DNA from: Thermoguttaceae bacterium
GTDB lineage: Bacteria > Planctomycetota > Planctomycetia > Pirellulales > Thermoguttaceae
DNA: 64,000 bases
Reading direction: 5' to 3'
Assembly: GCA_017937485.1 (NCBI GenBank)
Contig: JAGBDN010000090.1
Location: 23,197-87,196, forward strand
Shown: in pieces, positions 17,997 to 27,059 of the stretch
Layout of the letters: each line of letters starts with the position of its first letter
How positions within the stretch are numbered: the stretch's first letter is position 1
Position numbers and translations under genes: made by a program
The notes under the pieces: generated by a model
What the model was told of the DNA's origin: nothing
Database searches by the model: none
What the model saw: the letters and a program-made list of their open reading frames with translations, nothing else

Positions 17997-18005
17997 ACGG
18001 GGCTT

Positions 18006-18068
18006 AAAAACGGTAAAACCTGTAAAAAACGTAATGTCGAGGCGGTAAAATCGGCAAAAACGACAAAG
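18006..18068. repeat. A-tracts spaced 9 bp in the xseB-ispA spacer
   Basis: Short A-runs begin at 18006, 18015, 18024 and again at 18047, 18056, 18065. The unit resembles CGGTAAAAA. Similar arrays recur elsewhere in the window (22095, 30886, 33966, 38916, 40317). Confidence 0.7.
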
Positions 18069-18140
18069 TTGGCTTGGCTTGACGGGGAAAACGCCCCGCG
18101 CCGGGACGACTCGCGAACCGACGACGAACGAGAGGCAAAA

Positions 18141-19256
18141 ATGACGACCGAACGACGAGAAAAAACGACGCCGACGGAGTATTTGGCGGCATTGCGGCGC
18201 GAAATCGACGCGGCGCTCGACGCGTTTTCGCGTTTCGACGACGATTCGCCGAAACGGTTGACCGACGCGGCGCGTTATTCGCTTCTCGCGCCCGGGAAGC
18301 GGTTGCGTCCGGCGTTGGCGTTGATCGCGGCGGAGCTTTGCGGCGGCGGTCGGGAAGCGGCGATTCCGGCGGCGGTCGCGGTCGAGGCGATTCACTCTTA
18401 TTCGTTGATACACGACGACTTGCCGGCGATGGATAACGACGACTTGCGCCGCGGTCGGCCGACGTGTTGGCGGCGTTTCGACGAAGCGACCGCGATTTTG
18501 GCCGGCGACGCGCTCCAAGCGTTCGCGTTCGAAGCGTTGGCGAAAAGCCCGGTCGAGCCGAGCCGCGTCGTTCGTTGCGTCGCCGAGTTGGCGCGAGCGG
18601 CGGGGCCGAGCGGAATGGTCGGCGGGCAGGCGGACGACGTTCTTTGGTCGGCGATTTCGTCGGCGTCGCCGGGCGTTTCCGACTTGGTCGCGTCCGTTTT
18701 GAAGACGGCGTTTTCCGACGCCGGAGACGCGCTCGACGGCGCGAAGGGCGGCGGCGAAGATAACGGAAACGCCGAAAAAACGGCGCTCGACGACTCGGTT
18801 CGCGACGCGACGGCGGCGTTTTTGCGCAAAATTCACCGGCGCAAGACCGGGGCGATGATTCGCGTTTCGCTCCGCTTGGGCGCGCTGATCGCCGGAGCGT
18901 CGGAGGCGACGCTGAATCGGCTCGACCTTTTTGGGCGTTATTGGGGGCAAGCGTTCCAAATTTCGGACGACCTTCTCGACGCGGTCGGCGACGAAGCGGC
19001 GCTCGGGAAGCGCGTTCAAAAGGACGCCGAGGCCGGAAAGTTGACGTATATCGCCCTATTTGGCGTCGACGGAACCCGGCGGCTCCTCGCCGAATGCGTC
19101 GAAAAGGCAAAATTGTCGCTGAAACCGGAATTTGTCGCGGAATTGGACGGCGGAATCGGCGGAACCGGCGCGACCGGGCCGACGTTCGCGGTCGACTCGG
19201 CGGCTTGGAACGCGCTGAATTATCTCGCCGATTACGTCGCGGAGCGAGACCGATGA
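18141..19256 (+). CDS. ispA: Farnesyl/geranylgeranyl diphosphate synthase
   Basis: 371 residues, longer than the usual 290-330. It condenses IPP with allylic diphosphates to make isoprenoid chains. The first aspartate-rich motif (HDDLPAMDNDDLRRG), the second (QISDDLLD), the GKRLRPAL substrate region and GQADD are present. An acidic Gly/Asp/Asn insertion (about residues 195-215, GGGEDNGNAEKTALDD) accounts for the extra length. The two-residue spacing between paired Asp residues in motif 1 is of the type II (bacterial) form. ATG at 18141 is preferred because GAGG precedes it. The stop overlaps the dxs start (ATGA), so the two are translationally coupled. Confidence 0.94.
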   Translation: MTTERREKTTPTEYLAALRREIDAALDAFSRFDDDSPKRLTDAARYSLLAPGKRLRPALALIAAELCGGGREAAIPAAVAVEAIHSYSLIHDDLPAMDNDDLRRGRPTCWRRFDEATAILAGDALQAFAFEALAKSPVEPSRVVRCVAELARAAGPSGMVGGQADDVLWSAISSASPGVSDLVASVLKTAFSDAGDALDGAKGGGEDNGNAEKTALDDSVRDATAAFLRKIHRRKTGAMIRVSLRLGALIAGASEATLNRLDLFGRYWGQAFQISDDLLDAVGDEAALGKRVQKDAEAGKLTYIALFGVDGTRRLLAECVEKAKLSLKPEFVAELDGGIGGTGATGPTFAVDSAAWNALNYLADYVAERDR

Positions 19257-21496
19257 CGAACGAAAAAGAGAATGAAAAACGGGCGCCGTTTGAATCGCGA
19301 CCAAAGGTCGAACCGACGTTGTTGCGCGAGTTGCGTTCGGCGGAGACGCTCAAGTCGATGACGCTCGACGAGTTGAAGCGTTTGGCGACGGAGATTCGCT
19401 CGACGATTTGCGACTTGGCGGAGCGGCGCGGCGTTCACTTCGCGTCGAATTTGGGCGTCGTCGAGTTGGCGATCGCGCTCCATTCGACCTTCGACTTCCG
19501 GCGCGACCGGCTCGTTTGGGACGTCGGGCACCAATGTTACCCGCACAAACTCCTCACCGGGCGTTTCGCCGAATTTAGCGGAATCCGAACGCGCGGCGGA
19601 CTTTCCGGCTATCCCGACCCGGACGAAAGCGAATACGACCTTTTCCGCACCGGACACGCGGGTTGCAGCGTCGGCACGGCGCTTGGTCTCGCTCGCGGCG
19701 ACGAGTTGGCGGCGCGTTTGAACGGCGGCGAAACGGCGTCGGAAGCGGAAAAATCCGGAGAATCGGAAAAAACGGACGCGCCGCGTTACTCGGTCGCGGT
19801 CGTCGGCGACGGCGCGTTGGCCGGCGGCCCGATTTTTGAAGCGCTGAATCACGCGGGCGGGTTGCGTCAAAAGATGCTCGTCGTTTTGAACGACAACAAA
19901 ATGTCGATTTGCCAACGCGTCGGCGGGCTCGGGCGTTCGCTCGACAAAATGCGGACGGCGCCGACGTATCTTGGCGCGCGGACGGCGTTTCGGCAGTTTG
20001 TCGAGAAAACGCCGAGCGCTTACCGCTTTCTGACGCGTCTTCGCGACGCGGCGAAAGCCGGGCTCGTCGGCGGAATGCTCTTCGAAGATTTCGGGTTCCG
20101 ATACGTCGGCCCGATCGACGGGCACGACCTCGCGACGTTGCGAAAGTACCTCGAACGGATTAAAACGATCGACGAGCCGGTCTTGTTGCACGTCTTGACC
20201 GAGAAGGGGCGCGGGTATCGACCGGCCGAAATCGACCCGGCGCATTTTCACGCGACGAGTCCGGAACAGGCGCTCAACGCCGAAAGCGTCGTGTTGCTCG
20301 ACCAATGGGCGGACGACGAGCTGAAAACGTCGAAAAGTCGGCGCGCGACGAATCCGAAAAAAGCCCGGGCGAACGCGCTCGACGCCGCGATCGCCGACGC
20401 GCCGGACGCCGCGCGAGTCGTCGATTTGCTCGACGCGGCGAACGACGGGAAGGAACGTTCCTTCACCGACTGGGCCCGTTGCGCGATTTATCGAGCGATG
20501 AAGCGCGACCCGCGCGTTTGCGTCGTCGTCGCCGCGATGACGCAGGGGAATATGCTCGAAGCGGCGCGGGCGGAGTTTCCGGAGCGCTTTTTCGACGTCG
20601 GCATCTGCGAAGCGCACGCGGTTAACTTCGCCGCCGGCCTCGCCAAAGCCGGAATGCGGCCTATCGTCGATATTTACAGCGGATTCCTACAACGCGCTTA
20701 CGATCATTTGTTCCAAGAGGCGTCGCTGCAAAACTTGCCGATTATTTTTGCGCTCGACCGCGCCGGGCTGGTCGGCGCGGACGGCCCGACGCATCACGGC
20801 GTTTTCGATTTGAGTTATATGCGGCCTTTTCCGAATATAACGACGATAGCGCCGGGCGACGCTTGCGATATGGCGCGGGCGTTCGAGTTCGCGTTGACGC
20901 TCGACGGCCCGACGGCGATACGTTACCCGAAAACGAAGGCGGCGCGGATTCGCCGCGAGGTCGCGCCGTTCGAACTTGGGCGAGCGGAGGTTTTGCGCGA
21001 CGGAGCCGACGGCGCGTTCGTCGTTTGCGGCGGCGGAATTTTGAAAACGGCGCTCGATTTGGCGGAGGATTTCGCGCGCGGCGCCGTTCCGGGACGTCCG
21101 GTTCTCGACGTCGGCGTCGTCAACGCGCGGTTTGCAAAGCCGCTCGACCGCGACCGCGTTTTGCGGCCGCTTCGGGAAGGGATTCCGACCGTCGCCGTCG
21201 AGGAAAACGCGTTGATCGGCGGTTTTACGTCGGCGGTTTTAGAGGCGGCGAACGACGAGGGGCTCGACGCGCGGTTTTTGTTGCGAAAAGGCGTTCCGGA
21301 CGCGTTTATCCGTTGCGGTTCTCGGGACGAGCAGCTCGCCGACGCCGGGCTCGACCGCGCCGGACTCTTGGCGGCGTTCGACGAGATTCGGGCTCGCGTC
21401 GCGCGCTTGACCGGAGCGGAAAGCGCCGCGCAAGGAGCGCGAGAGACGGAAAACGACGGCGTTATCGTTAAAATCGATAAAGTCGGGGCGCGTTGA
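19253..21496 (+). CDS. dxs: 1-deoxy-D-xylulose-5-phosphate synthase
   Basis: 747 residues. It makes DXP from pyruvate and glyceraldehyde 3-phosphate, the first step of the MEP pathway, with thiamine diphosphate. Visible motifs: GVHFASNLGVVELAIALH, the ThDP-binding GDGALAGGPIFEALNHAGG with LNDNKMSI, the catalytic-Glu region FDVGICEAHAVNFAAGLA (usually AEQHAVTF, so Gln and Thr are replaced while Glu is kept), and DRAGLVGADGPTHHG. The protein is about 110 residues longer than usual, mainly from an insertion at about residues 165-180 and a Lys/Ala/Asp-rich segment between the N-terminal and pyrimidine-binding domains. It overlaps ispA by four bases. Substrates flow from dxs to ispA products. Confidence 0.96.
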   Translation: MTNEKENEKRAPFESRPKVEPTLLRELRSAETLKSMTLDELKRLATEIRSTICDLAERRGVHFASNLGVVELAIALHSTFDFRRDRLVWDVGHQCYPHKLLTGRFAEFSGIRTRGGLSGYPDPDESEYDLFRTGHAGCSVGTALGLARGDELAARLNGGETASEAEKSGESEKTDAPRYSVAVVGDGALAGGPIFEALNHAGGLRQKMLVVLNDNKMSICQRVGGLGRSLDKMRTAPTYLGARTAFRQFVEKTPSAYRFLTRLRDAAKAGLVGGMLFEDFGFRYVGPIDGHDLATLRKYLERIKTIDEPVLLHVLTEKGRGYRPAEIDPAHFHATSPEQALNAESVVLLDQWADDELKTSKSRRATNPKKARANALDAAIADAPDAARVVDLLDAANDGKERSFTDWARCAIYRAMKRDPRVCVVVAAMTQGNMLEAARAEFPERFFDVGICEAHAVNFAAGLAKAGMRPIVDIYSGFLQRAYDHLFQEASLQNLPIIFALDRAGLVGADGPTHHGVFDLSYMRPFPNITTIAPGDACDMARAFEFALTLDGPTAIRYPKTKAARIRREVAPFELGRAEVLRDGADGAFVVCGGGILKTALDLAEDFARGAVPGRPVLDVGVVNARFAKPLDRDRVLRPLREGIPTVAVEENALIGGFTSAVLEAANDEGLDARFLLRKGVPDAFIRCGSRDEQLADAGLDRAGLLAAFDEIRARVARLTGAESAAQGARETENDGVIVKIDKVGAR

Positions 21497-21565
21497 GCGT
21501 TCCTTAGCGTCGAGCGTCGCGAACGGGCGACCGAAGCGCGAAAATGAAAAGAAAGCGAAAACGCG

Positions 21566-21601
21566 AAAACGACGGCGCGTCGAAAGACGTTCCGTCGTTT
21601 T
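21566..21601 (+). terminator. Terminator of xseB-ispA-dxs
   Basis: AAAACGACGG (21566-21575) pairs with CCGTCGTTTT (21592-21601). An inner CGTC-GAAA-GACG helix has a GAAA tetraloop, and T residues follow. This is a clear intrinsic terminator. Confidence 0.85.
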
Positions 21602-21681
21602 TGGCGTTTTTGCGGCGCAACCGAGCGCGCTCGACGGGAAATTAACGTTAAAATTTAGCGAATCTAACGAATTTAGCGCCC

Positions 21682-21840
21682 GTTGTTTCCGCCGAACGTC
21701 GTCGTTTTGACCGTTGTTTGCTCGTCGTTTCCGCCGAACGTCGCCGTTTTGACCGTCGTCCGCTCGTCGTTTCCGCCGAACGTCGTCGTTTTACCCGTCG
21801 TCCGCCGTCGTTTCCGCCGAACGCGTTCGTTTTCCGTCGA
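21682..21840. repeat. 42-bp tandem repeat, nearly four copies
   Basis: Units start at 21682, 21724, 21766 and 21807 (the third is one base shorter, the last partial). The shared core is TTTCCGCCGAACGTCGTCG followed by TTTTGACCGTCGTCCGCTC. The length is 14 codons, but neither strand gives a credible protein. Confidence 0.85.
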
Positions 21841-21924
21841 ATTTTGCCGGGCGAATCGATTTTATCGACCGGTAAGAGGCTCGCCGCGTCGTCTCCGTCT
21901 TGACGTTTGCCGGATCGGGGCCCG

Positions 21925-24900
21925 TCAACCGATTTTCGCGTCGCGGAGCGCGGCGGCCCAACGCGCTTTTTCATCGGCGGTCGGTCGCGAATCGGCGAAT
22001 CGAGCCCGATAATACCGCTCGACGAGTTCGCGGAAGAGACGGCGGGTCGCGTCCGGCGTCGGTTCGAACGGAGCGGCGGGAGCGGTACGCGGCGTTTTGA
22101 TTGATTTTAACGATTTTACCGGTTTTTTTAGCTTTTTCGGGGCGCGGCGCGGCGTTTCGACCAACGTTTCGGCGGCGGGAAGCGGCGGCGACGTCGAGAC
22201 CGACGCGGCGTTTAAGGCGTTTCGACCGGTCGCGGCGGCTTCGTCTTCCAACGCGAAACAGCGTTCGAGGAATTCAAGCGGCGTTTCGTCGGCGCGGCGC
22301 TCGGTCGCGAGACGTTTCGAAAGCGCCCGTTCGAGACGATAATAAAACGCGAACTCGCGACGTTGGCGGCGCGTTCGTCGTCGCGTCGCGTCGGCGCCGC
22401 CGGTTTCGCTCGCGGAACGCCGCCGACGTCCGAAACGACGGCGACAGAAGAGGATAAGTCGCCAAGCGACAAACGCCGCGAACGCCGCCCGCGCCGCCGT
22501 CGATAAAAGCGAACCGACCGCTTCCGGGCTCCAGTCGCCGGAACTTGCGCGGTCGACCGCGTCTTTCAGGCGTTCGAGCGTCGACGCGAAGGGGCGGAAG
22601 CCGTCTTGACCGAACGAGCGAACGGCGTCGAACGCGTTTTTCGCGCCTTCGGCCAACGGGCGATAAAACGCTTCCGCTTGACGGGCGCCGTTGAAGTCGA
22701 GGACGTAATCGCGCCAAACCGACGCGAAAAAGTCGCTCCAAAGCGCCGCGTTGAGGAGCAAAGAGTTCGTTTCCGCTTCCAACGACGCCGTCGGGGTCGC
22801 GTCGAGCCGGAGCCAACCGCCGTCCGCCGTCCAACTCGAATCGACCGGAAAATTATTCGGCGACTCGTCGAACGCGCCGTCGAGAAGGCGAGCGGCGGGG
22901 GAGTTCGCGTCGGGGAGATTTTGCGGCGGGATAAAAGCCTCCGTCCAAGCGTGCGCGTCCGATTGCCGAACGACCGTTTCGCCCCCTTTTCCGTTTGGAA
23001 AGACGAGGAAACCGACGACCGTTCGCGACGGAATCCCGACCGCCCGCAACATCAGCGCGAGCGCGCCCGCGAAATATTCGCAATGTCCGCGCTTGTTGAC
23101 CGAAACGAAGTCTTCGAGCGGGTCGAGACCCGGCGTCCGCGCGACGCCTTTGCGGTCGTATCGGTATTCGCCGACGTCCCGTAGTCGCGACGTTATGTAG
23201 AGGGCGCGTCCGGCGAAATCTTCTTTAGGAAGGCCCGATTCGGCGTCCCAACGCCGCGCGGTCGCGATCAGCTTCGGGAAACGTTCGGCGTCGAGCGCGA
23301 GATATTGGTCGAGGAACGGCCAAACAACTTCTTGGTTCGGCGTCAGCTCCGCTTGCTTGCCGTCGGCGAAAAACGCGTTCGTCGCAAACCAAAACTTGCG
23401 CTGTCGAGCGGCGGCGCGCCCGGAACGACGCGGAACGTTTCCGGCGAAATGAAAGTCTTGCCGCAGGAAGTAAAAGGGCCAAGGCGCGAAAACGACGCCG
23501 GTATCGAGCGCCTCCATTTCGATTTCAAGACCGAGCAACCGGGCGCGGGCGTCGAAAAGGCGAGCGCTCGGAACGTTCCGCCGAACGCCGTCGGAGTCGG
23601 AGAGACCGGGCGGCGGCAAGAGCGTTCGCAAGTTGTCGAAACGTTCGAGGCGGTCGATCGGACGCGCCGTCGGGAGATAAAGATTCTCGTACAAAAACGA
23701 CGGGCGTTTGAGGCCGCCGAGGGCCGTCGCTTGGTCGAAGTACGGGAGCCAATCGCCTTTCGGACGGTAAAGGGGCGTCGACGCGACGTCGGCCAACGTG
23801 TCGCCGAAGGTTCCGTTCGGACGCGGGGCGCCGGGATAAGGCGGCGCTTGCGGCGGGAGCGTGAAGCTTATGACGGCGCGCGAAGGGGACGTTCGACGTT
23901 CGCGGTCGCGGCGTTCGCGATCGCGGCGTTTGCGGTCGATCCGCGCCAGTTCCGCTTCCAACGGGGCGAGCAACTCGGTCGGGTCGGTCGGCGACGTTTG
24001 GCGAATCGCGTCGGTTAGCGATCGAAGGTCGAGACGCGGCGACTCCCAATCGACTTGCGACCAAGCGCGATCGGAGTAAAGGGCCGTCGGAACGCCGCGC
24101 AGGTAAAATGGAGAATTGGGGTCGACCGGGCGCTTTTTTTCCGGGTCGAGAACGTCGAAGAAACGGACGGTTAGCGTTCGTTGGCGGTTGTCGCCGCTCG
24201 GGCCGAGTTCGCCGAGTTCGATCTTCTCCGAGAAACCGACCGTCGACCGAATCCGCGCCGCGCTCGCGTTCCAGTTTTCGCGTCCGAATTGGAGTTCGCC
24301 GACTTCCAAGCGATGAAAGCGCGGGAAGAGGCAAAAGAAAACGAGCGCCGCCGCGAACGCCCAAATCGACGAGAAGACAAAACGGCGGAAAAACTCCGCG
24401 TCGACGTCCGCCGACTTGACGCCGCCGCGACGGTAAAATCGGAGCGCCGCGCCGGGCGCCTTGCTCGCCGACTCGGAAAGCGCCGCCGCTTCGAATCGAG
24501 CGAAAGTCGACGGGGAAGCGCTCGAAAGCGCGAGCGCGACTTCCTCGTCCCGGGTCGTTTGTTTCGGCGCTCGCGGGCCGATGAAACGGGGACGGAGCGT
24601 CGCGTTGACGGCGTAATAGGCGCGCTCCCCTTCGAGCGTCAAGAGCGAAACGGCGCAAAAGACCGAAAGCGCGTAAAGCGGCGTTAAAATCGCGAAAAGG
24701 CCGCTCCGCTGAAAAACGCAGCCGACCGCGACCTCGACGAAGGAAATCGTCAAAATTTGATAATGAATCCGCCGCGTCTTCTCTTGGTAAAAAAGAAACG
24801 TTTGAACGACCGCCAAAATGTTCGCGATCGAAAACGCCAAAAACTCTTGCCGCGACCGCGCCAACGGGCCGAGGTGCGCTAAAACGACCGCGACGATTAA

Positions 24901-25086
24901 AAAATTCGTCCAACCTTTCGAAAGCGCGAAAAAGCGTTTGCCGTCGACGAAGTAAAGAGCGCCGAGAATCCCGAAGAACGAAAACGCGGCGATAAACGCG
25001 CCGCTCGCGTCCTCACCGCCGAGTTGGAGCATAAAGGACGCGAGAATCGCCGCGACGGCGAGAACGGACGAAATAACGAAATTCAT
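21925..25086 (-). CDS. TgpA-like membrane transglutaminase
   Basis: 1053 residues. Several N-terminal membrane segments (within residues 1-150 and at 236-253) match the TgpA (DUF3488) layout. A large extracytoplasmic part contains a transglutaminase-like core with Cys669 (KRGHCEYFAGALALMLRAVG), His712 (SDAHAWTEAF) and Asp762 (WLRLDATP). One more membrane segment (about 865-883) and a cytoplasmic DUF4129-like tail follow. The core likely hydrolyses or cross-links peptides at the outer face of the membrane. A basic/acidic low-complexity insertion (RDRERRDRERR) lies near 388-398, and a Lys-rich linker (KKLKKPVKSLKSIK) near 984-997 is encoded by the phased T-tracts at 22095. AAGGAG precedes the ATG. 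It lies 139 bp downstream of ftsY. Confidence 0.88.
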   Translation of the reverse strand: MNFVISSVLAVAAILASFMLQLGGEDASGAFIAAFSFFGILGALYFVDGKRFFALSKGWTNFLIVAVVLAHLGPLARSRQEFLAFSIANILAVVQTFLFYQEKTRRIHYQILTISFVEVAVGCVFQRSGLFAILTPLYALSVFCAVSLLTLEGERAYYAVNATLRPRFIGPRAPKQTTRDEEVALALSSASPSTFARFEAAALSESASKAPGAALRFYRRGGVKSADVDAEFFRRFVFSSIWAFAAALVFFCLFPRFHRLEVGELQFGRENWNASAARIRSTVGFSEKIELGELGPSGDNRQRTLTVRFFDVLDPEKKRPVDPNSPFYLRGVPTALYSDRAWSQVDWESPRLDLRSLTDAIRQTSPTDPTELLAPLEAELARIDRKRRDRERRDRERRTSPSRAVISFTLPPQAPPYPGAPRPNGTFGDTLADVASTPLYRPKGDWLPYFDQATALGGLKRPSFLYENLYLPTARPIDRLERFDNLRTLLPPPGLSDSDGVRRNVPSARLFDARARLLGLEIEMEALDTGVVFAPWPFYFLRQDFHFAGNVPRRSGRAAARQRKFWFATNAFFADGKQAELTPNQEVVWPFLDQYLALDAERFPKLIATARRWDAESGLPKEDFAGRALYITSRLRDVGEYRYDRKGVARTPGLDPLEDFVSVNKRGHCEYFAGALALMLRAVGIPSRTVVGFLVFPNGKGGETVVRQSDAHAWTEAFIPPQNLPDANSPAARLLDGAFDESPNNFPVDSSWTADGGWLRLDATPTASLEAETNSLLLNAALWSDFFASVWRDYVLDFNGARQAEAFYRPLAEGAKNAFDAVRSFGQDGFRPFASTLERLKDAVDRASSGDWSPEAVGSLLSTAARAAFAAFVAWRLILFCRRRFGRRRRSASETGGADATRRRTRRQRREFAFYYRLERALSKRLATERRADETPLEFLERCFALEDEAAATGRNALNAASVSTSPPLPAAETLVETPRRAPKKLKKPVKSLKSIKTPRTAPAAPFEPTPDATRRLFRELVERYYRARFADSRPTADEKARWAAALRDAKIG
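22095..22137. repeat. Phased T-tracts inside the transglutaminase gene
   Basis: Five T-runs of 4-7 bases start at 22095, 22105, 22114, 22123 and 22133. On the coding strand they give the Lys-rich linker of the protein. The unit resembles the intergenic arrays of this window. Confidence 0.75.
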
Positions 25087-25225
25087 CGGAAACTCCTTTT
25101 TCGTTGCGTTAACGAAAAATCGTCGAACCGTCGGGACGCGCCGCCCGTTTTTTCGGGAACGCTCGCAAGCGCCGCTTTTTCGCCGTTCGTCGTTCGTTTC
25201 TTAAAAACGCTTGCGAAACGGCGGT

Positions 25226-26137
25226 TTACTCGAACATCGCGTCGACGAACGCGTCCGGATCGAAGACGGCGAAATCGGTTTCCGACTCGCCGAGCCCGAC
25301 GTATTTGACCGGAAGCCCGACCTTTTGACGAATCGCGACCGCGGCGCCTCCCTTCGCGGTGCCGTCGAGTTTCGAAAGGAAAATTCCGGTGCAGGCGACC
25401 GAGTCGGTGAACTTGCGCGCTTGGCTGAGGCCGTTTTGCCCGGTCGTCGCGTCGAGAACGAGGAAAACTTCGTGCGGCGCGTCCGGAATTTGCTTCGCGA
25501 CGACGCGCTTGATTTTTTCTAACTCGTTCATTAAGTTTGTTTGCGTTTGCAGACGCCCGGCGGTGTCGATAACGCAAAGGTCGGCGCCGACTTCAAGCGC
25601 GCGGGCGACCGCTTTGTGCGCGACGCTCGCCGGGTCGCTTTGCGGCGGCCCGCAAACGATCTCGACGCCGAGTCGACCCGCCCAAATTTTCAGTTGGTCG
25701 ACCGCCGCCGCGCGGAAGGTGTCCGCCGCTCCGAGGACGATTTTGTTTCCGGCGTCGCTCATCGCTTTCGTCAGTTTCGCGATGCTCGTCGTTTTGCCGC
25801 TTCCGTTGACGCCGCAGAAGAGAACGACCGTCGGGCCGGACTGCGCGAACCGAATCGGCGGCGCGTCTTGCGCCATCAGCGCTTTGAGCTTCGCCTTGAC
25901 GGCGTCGACGAGTTCTTCCTTTTTAACGACGCGGCCGCGGAATTGTTCCTTAATTTCGTCGGTCGCTTCGCGGGCCGCGTCGACGCCCATGTCGGTTCGG
26001 ACGAGCGTTTCGAAGAGTTCGTCCAAAAACTCCGCGTCGACGAGGCGGCCTTCTTGCTTGAAGAGGTCGCGAACGTCCGTTTGCAAGACTTGGACGGTGC
26101 GCCCAAGGCCTTTTTTGATTTTATCGAAAAAACCCAT
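25226..26137 (-). CDS. ftsY: Signal recognition particle receptor FtsY
   Basis: 303 residues, the short form without the long acidic A domain. It docks SRP-ribosome complexes at the inner membrane. The N-terminal helix bundle starts at residue 1 (MGFFDKIKKGLGRTVQ), with an amphipathic membrane-binding start. The G domain shows Walker A GVNGSGKTTSIAKL, DTFRAAAVDQL, DTAGRLQTQTNLMNEL and the guanine-specificity SKLDGTAKGG. The end GLGESETDFAVFDPDAFVDAMF is typical. Transcription is with nusB upstream and the transglutaminase downstream. Confidence 0.97.
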   Translation of the reverse strand: MGFFDKIKKGLGRTVQVLQTDVRDLFKQEGRLVDAEFLDELFETLVRTDMGVDAAREATDEIKEQFRGRVVKKEELVDAVKAKLKALMAQDAPPIRFAQSGPTVVLFCGVNGSGKTTSIAKLTKAMSDAGNKIVLGAADTFRAAAVDQLKIWAGRLGVEIVCGPPQSDPASVAHKAVARALEVGADLCVIDTAGRLQTQTNLMNELEKIKRVVAKQIPDAPHEVFLVLDATTGQNGLSQARKFTDSVACTGIFLSKLDGTAKGGAAVAIRQKVGLPVKYVGLGESETDFAVFDPDAFVDAMFE

Positions 26138-26477
26138 TTATTTGCCCGTTTTTCATATAATGTTAATCGGCGCCCGTTTGCGCCAAGGAACGCCGAGATT
26201 TTTTGACGATTTTAACGTTTTGACCGACAAGACAAAACGACGCGTCGGCGCCGACGCCGGTCGCTCGACCGAACGCGAGCGACGAGAACTCGTTTTCAAC
26301 GGTCGCTTAAGGCGGCGATAAGCGCGTTAGAGAGCGCGCGACGCCGTTCGTCCGTCGGGAGCGGAAACGAACTTCGCAAGATCGCCGTTCGCTTCGACCG
26401 TCGGCGCGCCGTTCGAAATGAAAATCGCTCGGGCGGTAAAAAGGAGCGCGTCGACGGGCGGGGAAGCGGTTGAACGA
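26138..26477. other. Spacer between nusB and ftsY
   Basis: 340 bp. T-tracts with loose 10-bp spacing lie at 26199-26221. A minus-strand promoter candidate (TTGGCG, 18 bp, CATTAT) precedes ftsY. No gene or RNA is recognised. Confidence 0.4.
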
Positions 26478-26942
26478 TTAAGCGTCGATTCGGTCGAGGA
26501 CGCCGTTTAGGAAGCGCGTCGTTTCCTTTTCGCCGAACTTTTTGCCGAGTTCGAGCGCTTGAGAAATAACGACCGCTTTCGGCGTCTTAATGAAACGAAT
26601 TTCATAAGCGGCGACGCGCAGGATGCAACGGGCGACGACGTCGACGCGGGAAAGCGTTCGGTTCGTCAACGCGGCGTCGAGGGCGGCGTCGATTTCGACG
26701 CGGCGGTCGCGGTACCCTTCGAAGAGGCGGCGGGCGAAGTCGAGCGCTTCGGCGCGTTCGGCGCCGGTCAAACGCGTTTCCGTTTCGGCGCAGAACGCGT
26801 CGAGCGTTTCGGCGAACGGGTCGTTGTCGGCCCAATTTCGTTCCGTCGAGCCGGGGTTAAGTTCTTCCTGATAAGCCGCTTGGAACGCGACAAGGCGTCC
26901 GAAAGCGCGGAGTTTATAAACGCTAAGTTTGGTGTCGGTCAT
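26478..26942 (-). CDS. nusB: Transcription antitermination factor NusB
   Basis: 154 residues, normal length. NusB with NusE binds boxA RNA and supports antitermination of rRNA transcription. The all-helical family pattern is clear: GRLVAFQAAYQEELNP at the start, then LSRVDVVARCILRVAAYEIR and KTPKAVVISQALELGKKFGE with FLNGVLDRI at the end. The ATG at 26942 is chosen since the family begins just after it; a frame extension 16 codons upstream is unlikely. It follows ribH by 117 bp, a common ribH-nusB pairing. Confidence 0.95.
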   Translation of the reverse strand: MTDTKLSVYKLRAFGRLVAFQAAYQEELNPGSTERNWADNDPFAETLDAFCAETETRLTGAERAEALDFARRLFEGYRDRRVEIDAALDAALTNRTLSRVDVVARCILRVAAYEIRFIKTPKAVVISQALELGKKFGEKETTRFLNGVLDRIDA

Positions 26943-27059
26943 TGTTTTTTGTCGTTTCGTTGAAAACGCGACGCGGCGCCCGGTCGACAAGACGCGAAAC
27001 GTCGAGCGCGCCGAGCGTCGGTCGGGGCGGGAATGCGGGGGAGCGAAAACGCGGCGCGA

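Larger units (their letters stand above)
21497..21924. other. Convergent spacer between dxs and the transglutaminase gene
   Basis: 428 bp without a gene. It contains the dxs terminator (21566) and a 42-bp tandem repeat (21682). Confidence 0.7.

Noticed and set aside
21648..21974. Small basic protein encoded by the 42-bp repeat on the minus strand
   Set aside because: It has only repeated Arg/Ser/Lys/Thr units, no ribosome site, and overlaps the end of the transglutaminase gene. A non-coding tandem repeat explains it.
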